A DNA stretch of 6,230 nt from Myroides sp. (GTDB taxonomy: Bacteria; Bacteroidota; Bacteroidia; Flavobacteriales; Flavobacteriaceae): the NCBI GenBank assembly GCA_018384465.1, contig JAHAYQ010000174.1, forward strand, positions 1 to 6,230. Direction: 5' to 3'. Positions 1 through 6,224 of the stretch are shown one piece after another. Position 1 is the stretch's first letter, and each line of letters begins with the position of its first letter. A program made the position numbers and the translations under genes. Below the pieces are notes generated by a model, which did not search any database, was not told the origin of the DNA, and was given only the letters and a program-made list of their open reading frames with translations.

Positions 1-50
1 CAAATTTACTTAAACCCTAACAATTGAGCTTACATTTTATAAGTATTTTG

Positions 51-58
51 TAAGTTTG
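51..58 (+). promoter_or_regulatory. Putative Bacteroidota -7 promoter element of meaB
   Basis: TAAGTTTG is an exact match to the Bacteroidota -7 consensus TAnnTTTG. A TTG at 24-26 could be the -33 element, but the 24-base spacer is slightly longer than usual. Transcription would begin near 65, leaving a leader of only about ten bases before the ATG at 74. This makes the alternative TTG start at 56 unlikely, because it lies inside the promoter element. This is motif matching only. Confidence 0.45.
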
Positions 59-73
59 TTGAAACGATTGATT

Positions 74-1177
74 ATGCCAAACCAAAAGCATCCACATAAA
101 AAATCTTTAAACGAAGTAGAAGGAATTTCTCAACCCGATTTCATCAATCAGGATTCTATCCAAAGCATTCAAAAATTCCGTAGAAAACCTTTGGATACAG
201 ATGCTTTGATTCAAAAATTATTACAAGGTGATATTCCTTCATTAAGCAAAGCCATTACCTTGATTGAAAGCACCAATCCCCAACATCAGGAACAAGCTCA
301 TAAAATTATTCAATCGTGTCTACTTTATGCAAATAAATCCGTTAGAATTGGTATAACAGGCGTTCCGGGCGTGGGAAAAAGTACGTTTATTGAAGCGTTT
401 GGCATGTATCTTACATCAATCGGAAAAAAAGTAGCTGTTTTGGCGATTGATCCCAGTAGTTCCATTAGCAGAGGAAGTATTTTGGGAGACAAAACCCGTA
501 TGGAAGATTTGGTTAAAAATGAAAATGCCTTTATTCGTCCATCGGCTTCGGGCGAAAGTTTGGGAGGTGTATCAAGAAAAACCCGCGAAAGCATTATTTT
601 GTGTGAAGCCTGCGGATTTGATACCATTTTGATTGAAACGGTTGGCGTAGGGCAAAGTGAAACTGCCGTTCACAGCATGACCGATTTCTTTTTGTTATTG
701 AATTTAGCCGGTGCAGGCGATGAGTTACAAGGGATAAAACGAGGTATTATGGAAATGGCAGATGCCATAGTAATTAACAAGGCCGACGGCGATAATATGG
801 ATCGCGCTCGAAATGCCAAGTTAGATGCCAACCGCGGTTTACAACTTTTTCCTATGAAAGAATCGCAATGGAAACCAAGAGTTTTGCTTGCAAGTGCCTA
901 TTACCGTACCGGAATTGCTGAAGTATGGCAACTGTTAGAAAATTATTTTTCTTTGACAAAAGAAAACGGCTATTTTGAAAACAACCGCAATAATCAAAAT
1001 GCATATTGGCTTAAAGAAACCATTAACGAGCAATTATTGTTAAACTTTTACCAAAACAACACCATAGCACAAGCATTGACTGAAGAAGAAAAAGCGGTGC
1101 AAAACAACGAAAAATCGCCGTTTGCAGCCGCTTCTGAATTATTGCAACTGTATGCTAAACTTAATAGTAAGCTTTAA
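74..1177 (+). CDS. meaB: Methylmalonyl-CoA mutase-associated GTPase MeaB (ArgK/YgfD family)
   Basis: This is a cytoplasmic SIMIBI-class P-loop GTPase of 367 residues. In this family the protein binds the B12-dependent methylmalonyl-CoA mutase, uses GTP hydrolysis to gate adenosylcobalamin loading and protects the mutase from inactivation, which supports propionyl-CoA/succinyl-CoA interconversion. Visible motifs are the P-loop GVPGVGKST (about 96-104), the DPSSSISRGSILGDKTRM block characteristic of MeaB (126-143), the Walker B/switch segment ETVGVGQSE (188-196) and the guanine-specificity motif NKAD (235-238). A C-terminal helical region matches the family's dimerisation arm. The ATG at 74 was chosen over a TTG at 56, which sits in the probable promoter. 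The protein is about 35 residues longer at the N-terminus than E. coli YgfD; the extra part is polar and precedes the conserved core, which begins near residue 40. No mutase subunit gene lies in the window. The old name 'arginine/ornithine transport ATPase ArgK' is a misnomer. Confidence 0.95.
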   Translation: MPNQKHPHKKSLNEVEGISQPDFINQDSIQSIQKFRRKPLDTDALIQKLLQGDIPSLSKAITLIESTNPQHQEQAHKIIQSCLLYANKSVRIGITGVPGVGKSTFIEAFGMYLTSIGKKVAVLAIDPSSSISRGSILGDKTRMEDLVKNENAFIRPSASGESLGGVSRKTRESIILCEACGFDTILIETVGVGQSETAVHSMTDFFLLLNLAGAGDELQGIKRGIMEMADAIVINKADGDNMDRARNAKLDANRGLQLFPMKESQWKPRVLLASAYYRTGIAEVWQLLENYFSLTKENGYFENNRNNQNAYWLKETINEQLLLNFYQNNTIAQALTEEEKAVQNNEKSPFAAASELLQLYAKLNSKL

Positions 1178-1181
1178 GTTT
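1157..1181 (+). terminator. Weak hairpin overlapping the meaB stop codon
   Basis: AAACTTAA (1157-1164) is complementary to TTAAGTTT (1174-1181), giving an 8-bp AT-rich stem with a 9-base loop. It spans the meaB TAA stop and is followed on the plus strand by a T-rich run (cttatttgtttccttt). It could act as a weak plus-strand terminator. In the minus direction no T-run follows, so it is not an obvious terminator for the transaldolase transcript. The stem is weak and could be chance. Confidence 0.25.
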
Positions 1182-1182
1182 C

Positions 1183-1839
1183 TTATTTGTTTCCTTTAGC
1201 ATAATCGGCTAAAAATTGCTCTAAACCTAAATCGGTTAAAGGGTGTTTTAACAAACCTAAAATAGAACTTAAAGGACCTGTCATTACATCAGCTCCTATT
1301 TTGGCACAATTTACTACGTGCATGGTATGGCGTACCGATGCTGCTAAAATCTGAGTTTCAAAAGCGTAATTGTCATAAATCATTCTAATTTCGTCAATCA
1401 ACCCTAAACCATCGGTAGAAACATCGTCTAAACGTCCAATAAAAGGCGATACATAAGTTGCTCCTGCTTTGGCTGCTAATAACGCTTGTCCTGCCGAAAA
1501 CACCAAAGTAACGTTGGTTTTAATGCCCTTGTCAGAAAAATATTTACAAGCTTTAATACCATCTTTTGTCATCGGGATTTTTACCACGATCTGCTCATGT
1601 AACTCTGCCAACTCCTCGCCTTCTTTAATCATTCCTTCATAATTGGTCGAAATAACCTCGGCAGACACGTCACCATTAACAATTTGACAGATATCTACAT
1701 AATGTTTTAAAATATTGTCTTTTCCGGTAATTCCTTCTTTTGCCATTAACGACGGGTTGGTAGTTACACCGTCTAAAACACCTAAAGCTTGCGCCTCCTT
1801 AATTTGCTCTAAATTTGCTGTGTCGATAAAAAATTTCAT
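1183..1839 (-). CDS. tal: Transaldolase, short FsaA/TalC-like family (often auto-annotated fructose-6-phosphate aldolase)
   Basis: A 218-residue cytoplasmic class I aldolase with a TIM-barrel fold, from the short transaldolase subfamily. Transaldolase moves a dihydroxyacetone unit between sedoheptulose-7-phosphate and glyceraldehyde-3-phosphate in the non-oxidative pentose phosphate pathway. It begins MKFFIDTAN and carries GVTTNPSL (24-31), the Schiff-base lysine K87 in VVKIPMT, and SPFIGRLDD (131-139). E. coli FsaA, a true fructose-6-phosphate aldolase, has Gln59 and Tyr131; here the aligned residues are Glu61 and Phe133, as in genuine transaldolases and in B. subtilis Tal (YwjH), which it closely resembles from memory. 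Transaldolase is therefore the better prediction. The length is normal for the subfamily. The leader is A-rich (ACAACAACACA before ATG) with no Shine-Dalgarno sequence. The gene lies 93 bases downstream of the dehydrogenase on the same strand and ends 5 bases from the convergent meaB stop. Confidence 0.93.
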   Translation of the reverse strand: MKFFIDTANLEQIKEAQALGVLDGVTTNPSLMAKEGITGKDNILKHYVDICQIVNGDVSAEVISTNYEGMIKEGEELAELHEQIVVKIPMTKDGIKACKYFSDKGIKTNVTLVFSAGQALLAAKAGATYVSPFIGRLDDVSTDGLGLIDEIRMIYDNYAFETQILAASVRHTMHVVNCAKIGADVMTGPLSSILGLLKHPLTDLGLEQFLADYAKGNK

Positions 1840-1860
1840 TGTGTTGTTGTTTTTATATTT

Positions 1861-1890
1861 GTAATTTAATTAATTATAAAAAGATTTCAA
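1861..1890 (-). promoter_or_regulatory. Weak promoter candidate for the transaldolase gene
   Basis: Read on the minus strand, TTG (1890-1888) is followed after 19 bases by TAAATTAC (1868-1861), which matches TAnnTTTG at four of six fixed positions. The spacing is right but the -7 match is poor in a very AT-rich spacer. The gene may instead be read from the promoter of the upstream dehydrogenase. Confidence 0.2.
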
Positions 1891-1907
1891 TAATTAAAAG
1901 TCAATAA

Positions 1908-1923
1908 AATCCGTGAATCTGTG
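1908..1923. repeat. Tandem 8-base repeat AATCCGTG/AATCTGTG
   Basis: Two adjacent 8-base units, AATCCGTG (1908-1915) and AATCTGTG (1916-1923), differ at one base and are followed by GC. They sit in the 93-base gap between the dehydrogenase stop and the transaldolase start, and are the only relatively GC-rich part of that gap. From memory, similar ATCYGTG-type runs recur between genes in many Bacteroidota genomes. Copy number and role cannot be judged from this window. Confidence 0.4.
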
Positions 1924-1932
1924 GCAAATAAA

Positions 1933-2739
1933 TTATTTTATCTTATAATGATTCATCAGCATTTTTTCATACATTGTATCTGGCAGGATCTTTTTTAGAA
2001 AAATAGAAAACTTCTGCATAAAAGCACCTACCTTATAATGCACTTTTGGATTTTTTGACTGAATGATCTGATCTATTGCCTGAGCCATTTCTATAGGATC
2101 TCCCCCGTCATTTACATGTTCATCTATCGTTGCCAATTGCTGACCGTAAATCTGTTTATATGGCGATTGATCTAAAACCGGAGCGTGAAAACGTCGTGCT
2201 GCGATATCTGTAGCAAAATCGCCGGGTGCCACATTGGTTACTTTAATATTAAAAGGTTTTACTTCCATTCTGATCGATTCCGTGATTAATTCCAAAGCAC
2301 CTTTCGATGCCGAATAAATTCCTCGGTAAGGCAATCCCATATAACCTGCAATAGATGTTACATTGATGATTAAACCCGATTTTTGTTGACGCATAAACGG
2401 CAATACCGCTTTCATCATTTCAATTGGACCAAAAACGTTGGTATGAAAATTATTCTGGATTTCTTCTAACGGAATTTCCTCTACAGGTCCGGTAATACCG
2501 ACACCTGCATTGTTGATTAACACATCGATTCTGCCTTCTTTTTCAATAATTTCCTGAACGGCTTGTTGTATCGTTTCAGAATTTCGAACATCAATAGCAA
2601 CCAACGGAAATAAACTACCGGTTACCTGTTGCGGATTCCGACTGCTGCCATAAACTCTGTATCCTTTTTTTTGCAGGAAATTCCCTACTGTTTTACCAAT
2701 GCCCGACGATCCGCCGGTAATCAATACAACTTTACCCAT
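1933..2739 (-). CDS. SDR family NAD(P)-dependent oxidoreductase, classical type, substrate unknown
   Basis: A 268-residue Rossmann-fold dehydrogenase/reductase of the classical short-chain family. It carries the cofactor-binding TGGSSGIG (8-15), the adenine-contacting D50, NNAG (76-79), and the catalytic tetrad N101, S129, Y142 and K146 (YSASK), followed by the PG turn (172-173). Arg34 just after the second beta strand suggests a preference for NADP(H). The overall pattern resembles the 17-beta-hydroxysteroid/retinol dehydrogenase-like branch, but the substrate cannot be inferred. The last 30 or so residues (FMQKFSIFLKK onward) form a basic amphipathic stretch that could touch the membrane. 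It is read divergently from the M28 peptidase and lies upstream of transaldolase on the same strand, possibly as a two-gene transcript. The start is the ATG right before the Rossmann strand, and no earlier start fits. Confidence 0.93.
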   Translation of the reverse strand: MGKVVLITGGSSGIGKTVGNFLQKKGYRVYGSSRNPQQVTGSLFPLVAIDVRNSETIQQAVQEIIEKEGRIDVLINNAGVGITGPVEEIPLEEIQNNFHTNVFGPIEMMKAVLPFMRQQKSGLIINVTSIAGYMGLPYRGIYSASKGALELITESIRMEVKPFNIKVTNVAPGDFATDIAARRFHAPVLDQSPYKQIYGQQLATIDEHVNDGGDPIEMAQAIDQIIQSKNPKVHYKVGAFMQKFSIFLKKILPDTMYEKMLMNHYKIK

Positions 2740-2755
2740 TTTTGATTATTTTCAA

Positions 2756-2763
2756 CAAATATA
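2756..2763 (-). promoter_or_regulatory. Putative -7 promoter element of the SDR gene
   Basis: On the minus strand 2763-2756 reads TATATTTG, an exact match to TAnnTTTG. It would place the transcript start about 11 bases before the ATG at 2739. No TTG -33 element is visible at the usual distance, so support rests on the -7 motif alone. The facing plus-strand promoter for the M28 peptidase in this 81-base spacer is not clear; the nearest match is TATTTTAG at 2786-2793, which has no suitable -33 element. Confidence 0.4.
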
Positions 2764-2820
2764 CGATAGCTATTTGAAAAATTAGTATTTTAGTTTCTTG
2801 TAAACGTTAAATGATACAAA

Positions 2821-3840
2821 ATGAAGTTGAGATCTAAGTTGTTACTTTTTATAGCTTTCGGTTCACTCCATACTTTGCCTTTAAAAGCGCAGAGGCAGAA
2901 CGATCGAGTTAAGGAAATGATGGAACATTTGTCTAAAGATGAATTGATTAAACATTTAACGATTATTGCCGGCGATGAAATGGAAGGACGAAAAACGGGC
3001 GAAGCCGGACAAAAAAGAGCAGCAAATTACATCAGGAATATCTATAAAAATTTAGAGATTGAAGCCTTACCCGGAACAGATGATTACTTTCAAACCGTTC
3101 CGTCTGATGCCATGAAACGTATGTTCAGCCCTAAACTAAACGACAGCGAAAATGTGGCAGCGTATATTAAAGGGAGTGAAAAACCTGATGAATATGTTGT
3201 TATTTCAGCTCATTACGATCATGTGGGTGTGGCAAACGGAGAAATTTTTAACGGTGCCGATGATAACGGAACAGGAACAACCGCTTTGTTAGAAATGGCA
3301 CGCATATTTAAAATTGCTGAACAGAATGGTAACGGTCCAAAACGATCGGTCGTATTTTTACATTGTACAGGTGAGGAATATGGTTTGCACGGTTCGCGTT
3401 TTTTTGTAAATTCTAAGGTAATTCCGATGGAACAAATTGTAGCCAACTTAAATGTAGATATGATTGGTAGACGTGACCTTACCTATGAAAAAAATAAAAA
3501 GCAATATCTTTATTTAGTCGGAAGTGATAAACTCAGTACCGAATTACACGATATTTCTGAAGAAATGAATAAAAAATATACTAAATTACATTTAGATTAT
3601 ACGTATAATGACGACAAACACCCTGAAATGATTTATTATCGATCAGATCATTACAACTTTGCAAAGTACAATATTCCGGTTATTTTTTATTACAGTGGTG
3701 AACATGCCGATTATCATAAATCTACAGATACAGTGGATAAAATTCTTTTTGACGAAATGCTAAAACGCACGCAACTTATTTTTGTAACCACTTGGGATTT
3801 AGCAAACAGAAATGACCGACCTAAATTAAAACAACAATAA
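2821..3840 (+). CDS. Secreted M28 family zinc peptidase
   Basis: A 339-residue exported metallopeptidase of the M28 (aminopeptidase S/Y-like) family. The family uses two zinc ions, usually to remove N-terminal residues from peptides; exact specificity is not predictable here. A signal peptide is visible: a basic start (KLRSK), a hydrophobic core to about residue 21 and likely cleavage at A23/Q24. There is no lipobox cysteine, so it is probably periplasmic or secreted. All metal-site residues are present by alignment to Streptomyces griseus aminopeptidase: H131 (AHYDHVG), bridging D148 (GADDNGTG), catalytic base E185 and ligand E186 (TGEEYG), D213 (NVDMIG) and H299 (DYHKSTDT). No C-terminal sorting domain is seen; the protein ends shortly after the catalytic domain in a polar lysine-rich tail. 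The ATG at 2821 directly precedes the signal peptide and follows an A-rich leader. Its TAA stop shares one base with the next gene's ATG, implying co-translation. Confidence 0.94.
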   Translation: MKLRSKLLLFIAFGSLHTLPLKAQRQNDRVKEMMEHLSKDELIKHLTIIAGDEMEGRKTGEAGQKRAANYIRNIYKNLEIEALPGTDDYFQTVPSDAMKRMFSPKLNDSENVAAYIKGSEKPDEYVVISAHYDHVGVANGEIFNGADDNGTGTTALLEMARIFKIAEQNGNGPKRSVVFLHCTGEEYGLHGSRFFVNSKVIPMEQIVANLNVDMIGRRDLTYEKNKKQYLYLVGSDKLSTELHDISEEMNKKYTKLHLDYTYNDDKHPEMIYYRSDHYNFAKYNIPVIFYYSGEHADYHKSTDTVDKILFDEMLKRTQLIFVTTWDLANRNDRPKLKQQ

Positions 3841-4298
3841 TGAATCTATTTAAAATCTTAATAGCTGTTTTGTGCTTTTACAACACTTCAGCTCAAACCA
3901 ACGAAACAGAAATAAAGCAAGTACAAACATATATACAATCAACTTCTCAAAACGAGTGGTTCGATCCTATTAACGAAACAGGTACCTTAGCAAATGGTAA
4001 CACGTTTGATCGGGCATATTATGTATTACCAAATAATCAGGTATTTTCAATCATACATACGGTATTTGAAAAACAGACATTGCAAAAAGTTTTTTATTTT
4101 AAAAACGATCAATTAATTGCCTGCATCATTGAAGAAACCGATGCTAACAACGCAAATAAATTGTTACGTTATGCCGATTATTTCTTTAAAGATGGAGTAT
4201 TGATTAATATAACCGATGAAAATAAAGATTTTCCTTCTAATGAAACCTATCAACAAGGAATCGATTTATTGCAAATGTATTATAAAGAACATCCGTAA
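3840..4298 (+). CDS. Small secreted protein of unknown function, coupled to the M28 peptidase
   Basis: I do not recognise this 152-residue protein. It starts with a clear signal peptide (MNLFKILIAVLCFYNTSAQ), with likely cleavage at A18/Q19. Cys12 lies inside the hydrophobic core without a lipobox, so a lipoprotein is unlikely. The mature part of about 134 residues is acidic to neutral, with alternating hydrophobic segments (for example VFSIIHTVF, KVFYFKNDQLIACIIEE, YADYFFKDGVLINITDE) that suggest a small beta-rich domain. Two 'YFK-(N/D)-(G/D)-LI' hairpin-like units are visible. It contains no known catalytic motif. Its ATG overlaps the peptidase stop (TAATG), so it is almost certainly translated from the same mRNA and exported to the same compartment. 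A role as partner, inhibitor or chaperone of the peptidase is speculation. The continuous frame and a matching signal peptide argue for a real gene. Confidence 0.82.
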   Translation: MNLFKILIAVLCFYNTSAQTNETEIKQVQTYIQSTSQNEWFDPINETGTLANGNTFDRAYYVLPNNQVFSIIHTVFEKQTLQKVFYFKNDQLIACIIEETDANNANKLLRYADYFFKDGVLINITDENKDFPSNETYQQGIDLLQMYYKEHP

Positions 4299-4349
4299 TC
4301 TGTTTAAATGGTAAATTAATTCATAAAACAAATACCTCAATAAAAAACA

Positions 4350-4380
4350 TTTGTTATTTCTGTAAAAAAATAATAATTTG
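4350..4380 (+). promoter_or_regulatory. Candidate promoter for the acyl-CoA ligase gene
   Basis: TTTG (4350-4353) followed after 20 bases by TAATTTG (4374-4380) resembles the Bacteroidota -33/-7 pair, but the -7 element is one base shorter than TAnnTTTG. It lies in the 112-base spacer after the small secreted protein gene. A start near 4387 would give a leader of about 24 bases to the ATG at 4411, and would exclude translation from the TTG at 4378. Confidence 0.35.
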
Positions 4381-4410
4381 CAGAAGCAAGCACTTAAACA
4401 TTTAAAAAAT

Positions 4411-6189
4411 ATGTCACAAATAGGTAGATTATTCGATATTCCTTACCATCAGTTGCAAAACTATCCGTTAGAAAAAGCTTTTTCTACAAAATACAACGGT
4501 GTTTGGAAATCAACAAGCATACAAGAATATATAGAACAGGCAAATTATGTTTCTAAAGCATTGCTTGCTATGGGCGTAAAAAAAGGCGATAAAATTGCAC
4601 TGATTACGTCCACCAATCGTACTGAATGGAACATTATGGACATTGGTATTTTACAAACCGGAGCTGTAACTGTGCCAATATATCCAACCATTTCCGAGAA
4701 AGATTATGAGTACATCATCAAACATTCTGAAAGTATTTACGTTTTCGTTTCAGACAAAGGCGTTTTAGATAAATTAGATACGGTAAAATTCAACATTCCT
4801 AAATTACGTGGTATTTATTCGTTTGACGAAATCCCTGGTTGTGCCCATTGGTCGCAAGTTCTTACGGCGGGTAAGGAAGTTCTAAACGAACAAGAAGTAG
4901 AAACTGCCAAAACCAACGTAACTCCAGATGATTTAGCATCGATTATTTATACATCGGGAACCACAGGTACGCCTAAAGGAGTGTTGCTTACACATCAAAA
5001 TATTGTCAGCAATGTTATGGGTTCACAACATCGTGTGCCGTTTGAAGCTGGAAAATACAGCGCATTAAGCTTTTTACCATGCTGTCATATTTTTGAACGA
5101 ATGATACTTTATTTGTTCCAATACATGGGTGTTTCTGTTTATTTTGCGGAATCAATCGACAAGATATCAGACAACCTACAAGAAGTAAAACCACAGGTAA
5201 TGACAGTGGTTCCAAGAGTTTTAGAAAAGGTTTTCGATAAAATTTACGCCAAAGGATCTGAACTTTCGGGTATTAAAAAAGCCTTATTTTTCTGGGCATT
5301 ACGCTTAGCAGAAGATTTTAAACCGTATAATTTAAACGGATCTTTTTATGATTTTAAATTGAAAATTGCCCGTAAACTGATTTTTTCTAAATGGCACGAT
5401 GCTTTAGGCGGTAATTTAGAGTTATTGGTTTCAGGTTCAGCACCGCTTTCGCCTCGTTTAGCTCGCATTTTTGGCGGAGCCGATATTCCGGTTATGGAAG
5501 GTTACGGTTTAACAGAAACATCGCCGGTAATTGCTGTGAACGACCAACGTAATCACGGTTGGAAAATAGGATCGGTAGGAAAGGTTTTACACAACGTAAC
5601 TGTTAAGATAGCCGAAGATGGTGAAATACTTTGTCAGGGGCCATCTATTTCTGAAGGATATTATAAAGACGACGAAAAAACCAAGGAGGCTTTTATTGAC
5701 GGATGGTTTCACACAGGTGACATAGGTATGGTTGATTCCGACGGATTTTTGTTTATTACCGACCGTAAAAAAGAAATGTTTAAAACCAGTGGCGGAAAAT
5801 ACGTTGCACCACAAATGATTGAAAATGCCATGAAACAATCGCGTTTTATTGAGCAAATAATGGTTGTTGGCGAAGGACAAAAAATGCCGGCAGCATTAAT
5901 TCAACCAAGTTTTGACTTTATTAAAGAATGGGCGAACCGCAACAAGGTTACCATAGGTTTTACGTTAGAAGAAGTGGTGAATAATGAATTGGTTCAAGAA
6001 CGTATTCAAAAAGAAATAGACCGCATCAATCCACAATTTGGTAAATGGGAACAAGTGAAAAAGTTTGCCTTAACTCCTAATGTATGGTCTATTGAAACAG
6101 GTGAACTTACTCCTACTCTTAAATTAAAACGAAAAGTGATTTTAGAGAAGTATAAAGAGCTTTACAATAAAATATACGAAACAAAATAA
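4411..6189 (+). CDS. Long-chain fatty acid-CoA ligase (AMP-forming, FadD15-like)
   Basis: A 592-residue adenylate-forming enzyme that activates fatty acids in two steps, via an acyl-AMP, to acyl-CoA for beta-oxidation or lipid synthesis. It acts in the cytoplasm, probably at the inner membrane. Motifs in order are the P-loop YTSGTTGTPKG (180-190), LPCCHIFER (222-230, usually LPxxHxxER in this group), YGLTE (365-369), GWFHTGD with ribose-binding D437 (431-437), the hinge region DRKKEMFKTSGGKYVAP (451-467) and the C-terminal lysine K571 in LTPTLKLKR that drives the adenylation half-reaction. Both the large N-terminal and small C-terminal domains are complete, and the length of about 590-600 fits the family. 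The ATG at 4411 was preferred over a TTG 33 bases upstream: it follows an A-rich leader (taaaaaat), matches the expected family start (xxIxRLFDxPYxQ, from memory) and the TTG overlaps a candidate promoter. Chain-length preference cannot be read. A hairpin terminator follows. Confidence 0.94.
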   Translation: MSQIGRLFDIPYHQLQNYPLEKAFSTKYNGVWKSTSIQEYIEQANYVSKALLAMGVKKGDKIALITSTNRTEWNIMDIGILQTGAVTVPIYPTISEKDYEYIIKHSESIYVFVSDKGVLDKLDTVKFNIPKLRGIYSFDEIPGCAHWSQVLTAGKEVLNEQEVETAKTNVTPDDLASIIYTSGTTGTPKGVLLTHQNIVSNVMGSQHRVPFEAGKYSALSFLPCCHIFERMILYLFQYMGVSVYFAESIDKISDNLQEVKPQVMTVVPRVLEKVFDKIYAKGSELSGIKKALFFWALRLAEDFKPYNLNGSFYDFKLKIARKLIFSKWHDALGGNLELLVSGSAPLSPRLARIFGGADIPVMEGYGLTETSPVIAVNDQRNHGWKIGSVGKVLHNVTVKIAEDGEILCQGPSISEGYYKDDEKTKEAFIDGWFHTGDIGMVDSDGFLFITDRKKEMFKTSGGKYVAPQMIENAMKQSRFIEQIMVVGEGQKMPAALIQPSFDFIKEWANRNKVTIGFTLEEVVNNELVQERIQKEIDRINPQFGKWEQVKKFALTPNVWSIETGELTPTLKLKRKVILEKYKELYNKIYETK

Positions 6190-6195
6190 AGCAGA

Positions 6196-6224
6196 AGAAG
6201 CTTTCTTAAAATAAGAAAGCTTCT
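6196..6224 (+). terminator. Rho-independent-type terminator after the acyl-CoA ligase
   Basis: AGAAGCTTTCTTA (6196-6208) is perfectly complementary to TAAGAAAGCTTCT (6212-6224), a 13-bp stem with a minimal AAA loop, beginning 6 bases after the stop codon. A short pyrimidine tail (CTCTTT) follows before the window ends. It should end the plus-strand transcript; the stem is symmetrical, so it might also serve a convergent gene beyond the window. Confidence 0.75.

Noticed and set aside
56..73. Upstream TTG start for meaB adding six residues
   Set aside because: It overlaps the exact TAnnTTTG element at 51-58 and has no ribosome-binding signal; the ATG at 74 is better.
325..627. Open frames antisense to or inside meaB, the M28 gene and the ligase (e.g. 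325-627, 3219-3446, 5015-5215 and 5587-5880 on the minus strand; 447-632 on the plus strand)
   Set aside because: They lie wholly within well-supported genes and their translations show no domain or signal peptide; they are shadows of the real frames.
2811..2837. Eight-codon upstream ORF (ATG at 2811) overlapping the M28 start in another frame
   Set aside because: It is tiny and lacks a start signal; an ATG by chance is expected here, and nothing suggests regulation.
4327..4355. Inverted repeat AACAAAT/ATTTGTT after the small secreted protein gene as a terminator
   Set aside because: Only a 7-bp AT-rich stem with a 15-base loop and no T-run; it overlaps the candidate -33 element and is probably chance.
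4378..4410. Upstream TTG start for the acyl-CoA ligase adding eleven residues
   Set aside because: It lies in a candidate -7 element, and the ATG at 4411 has an A-rich leader and fits the family start.
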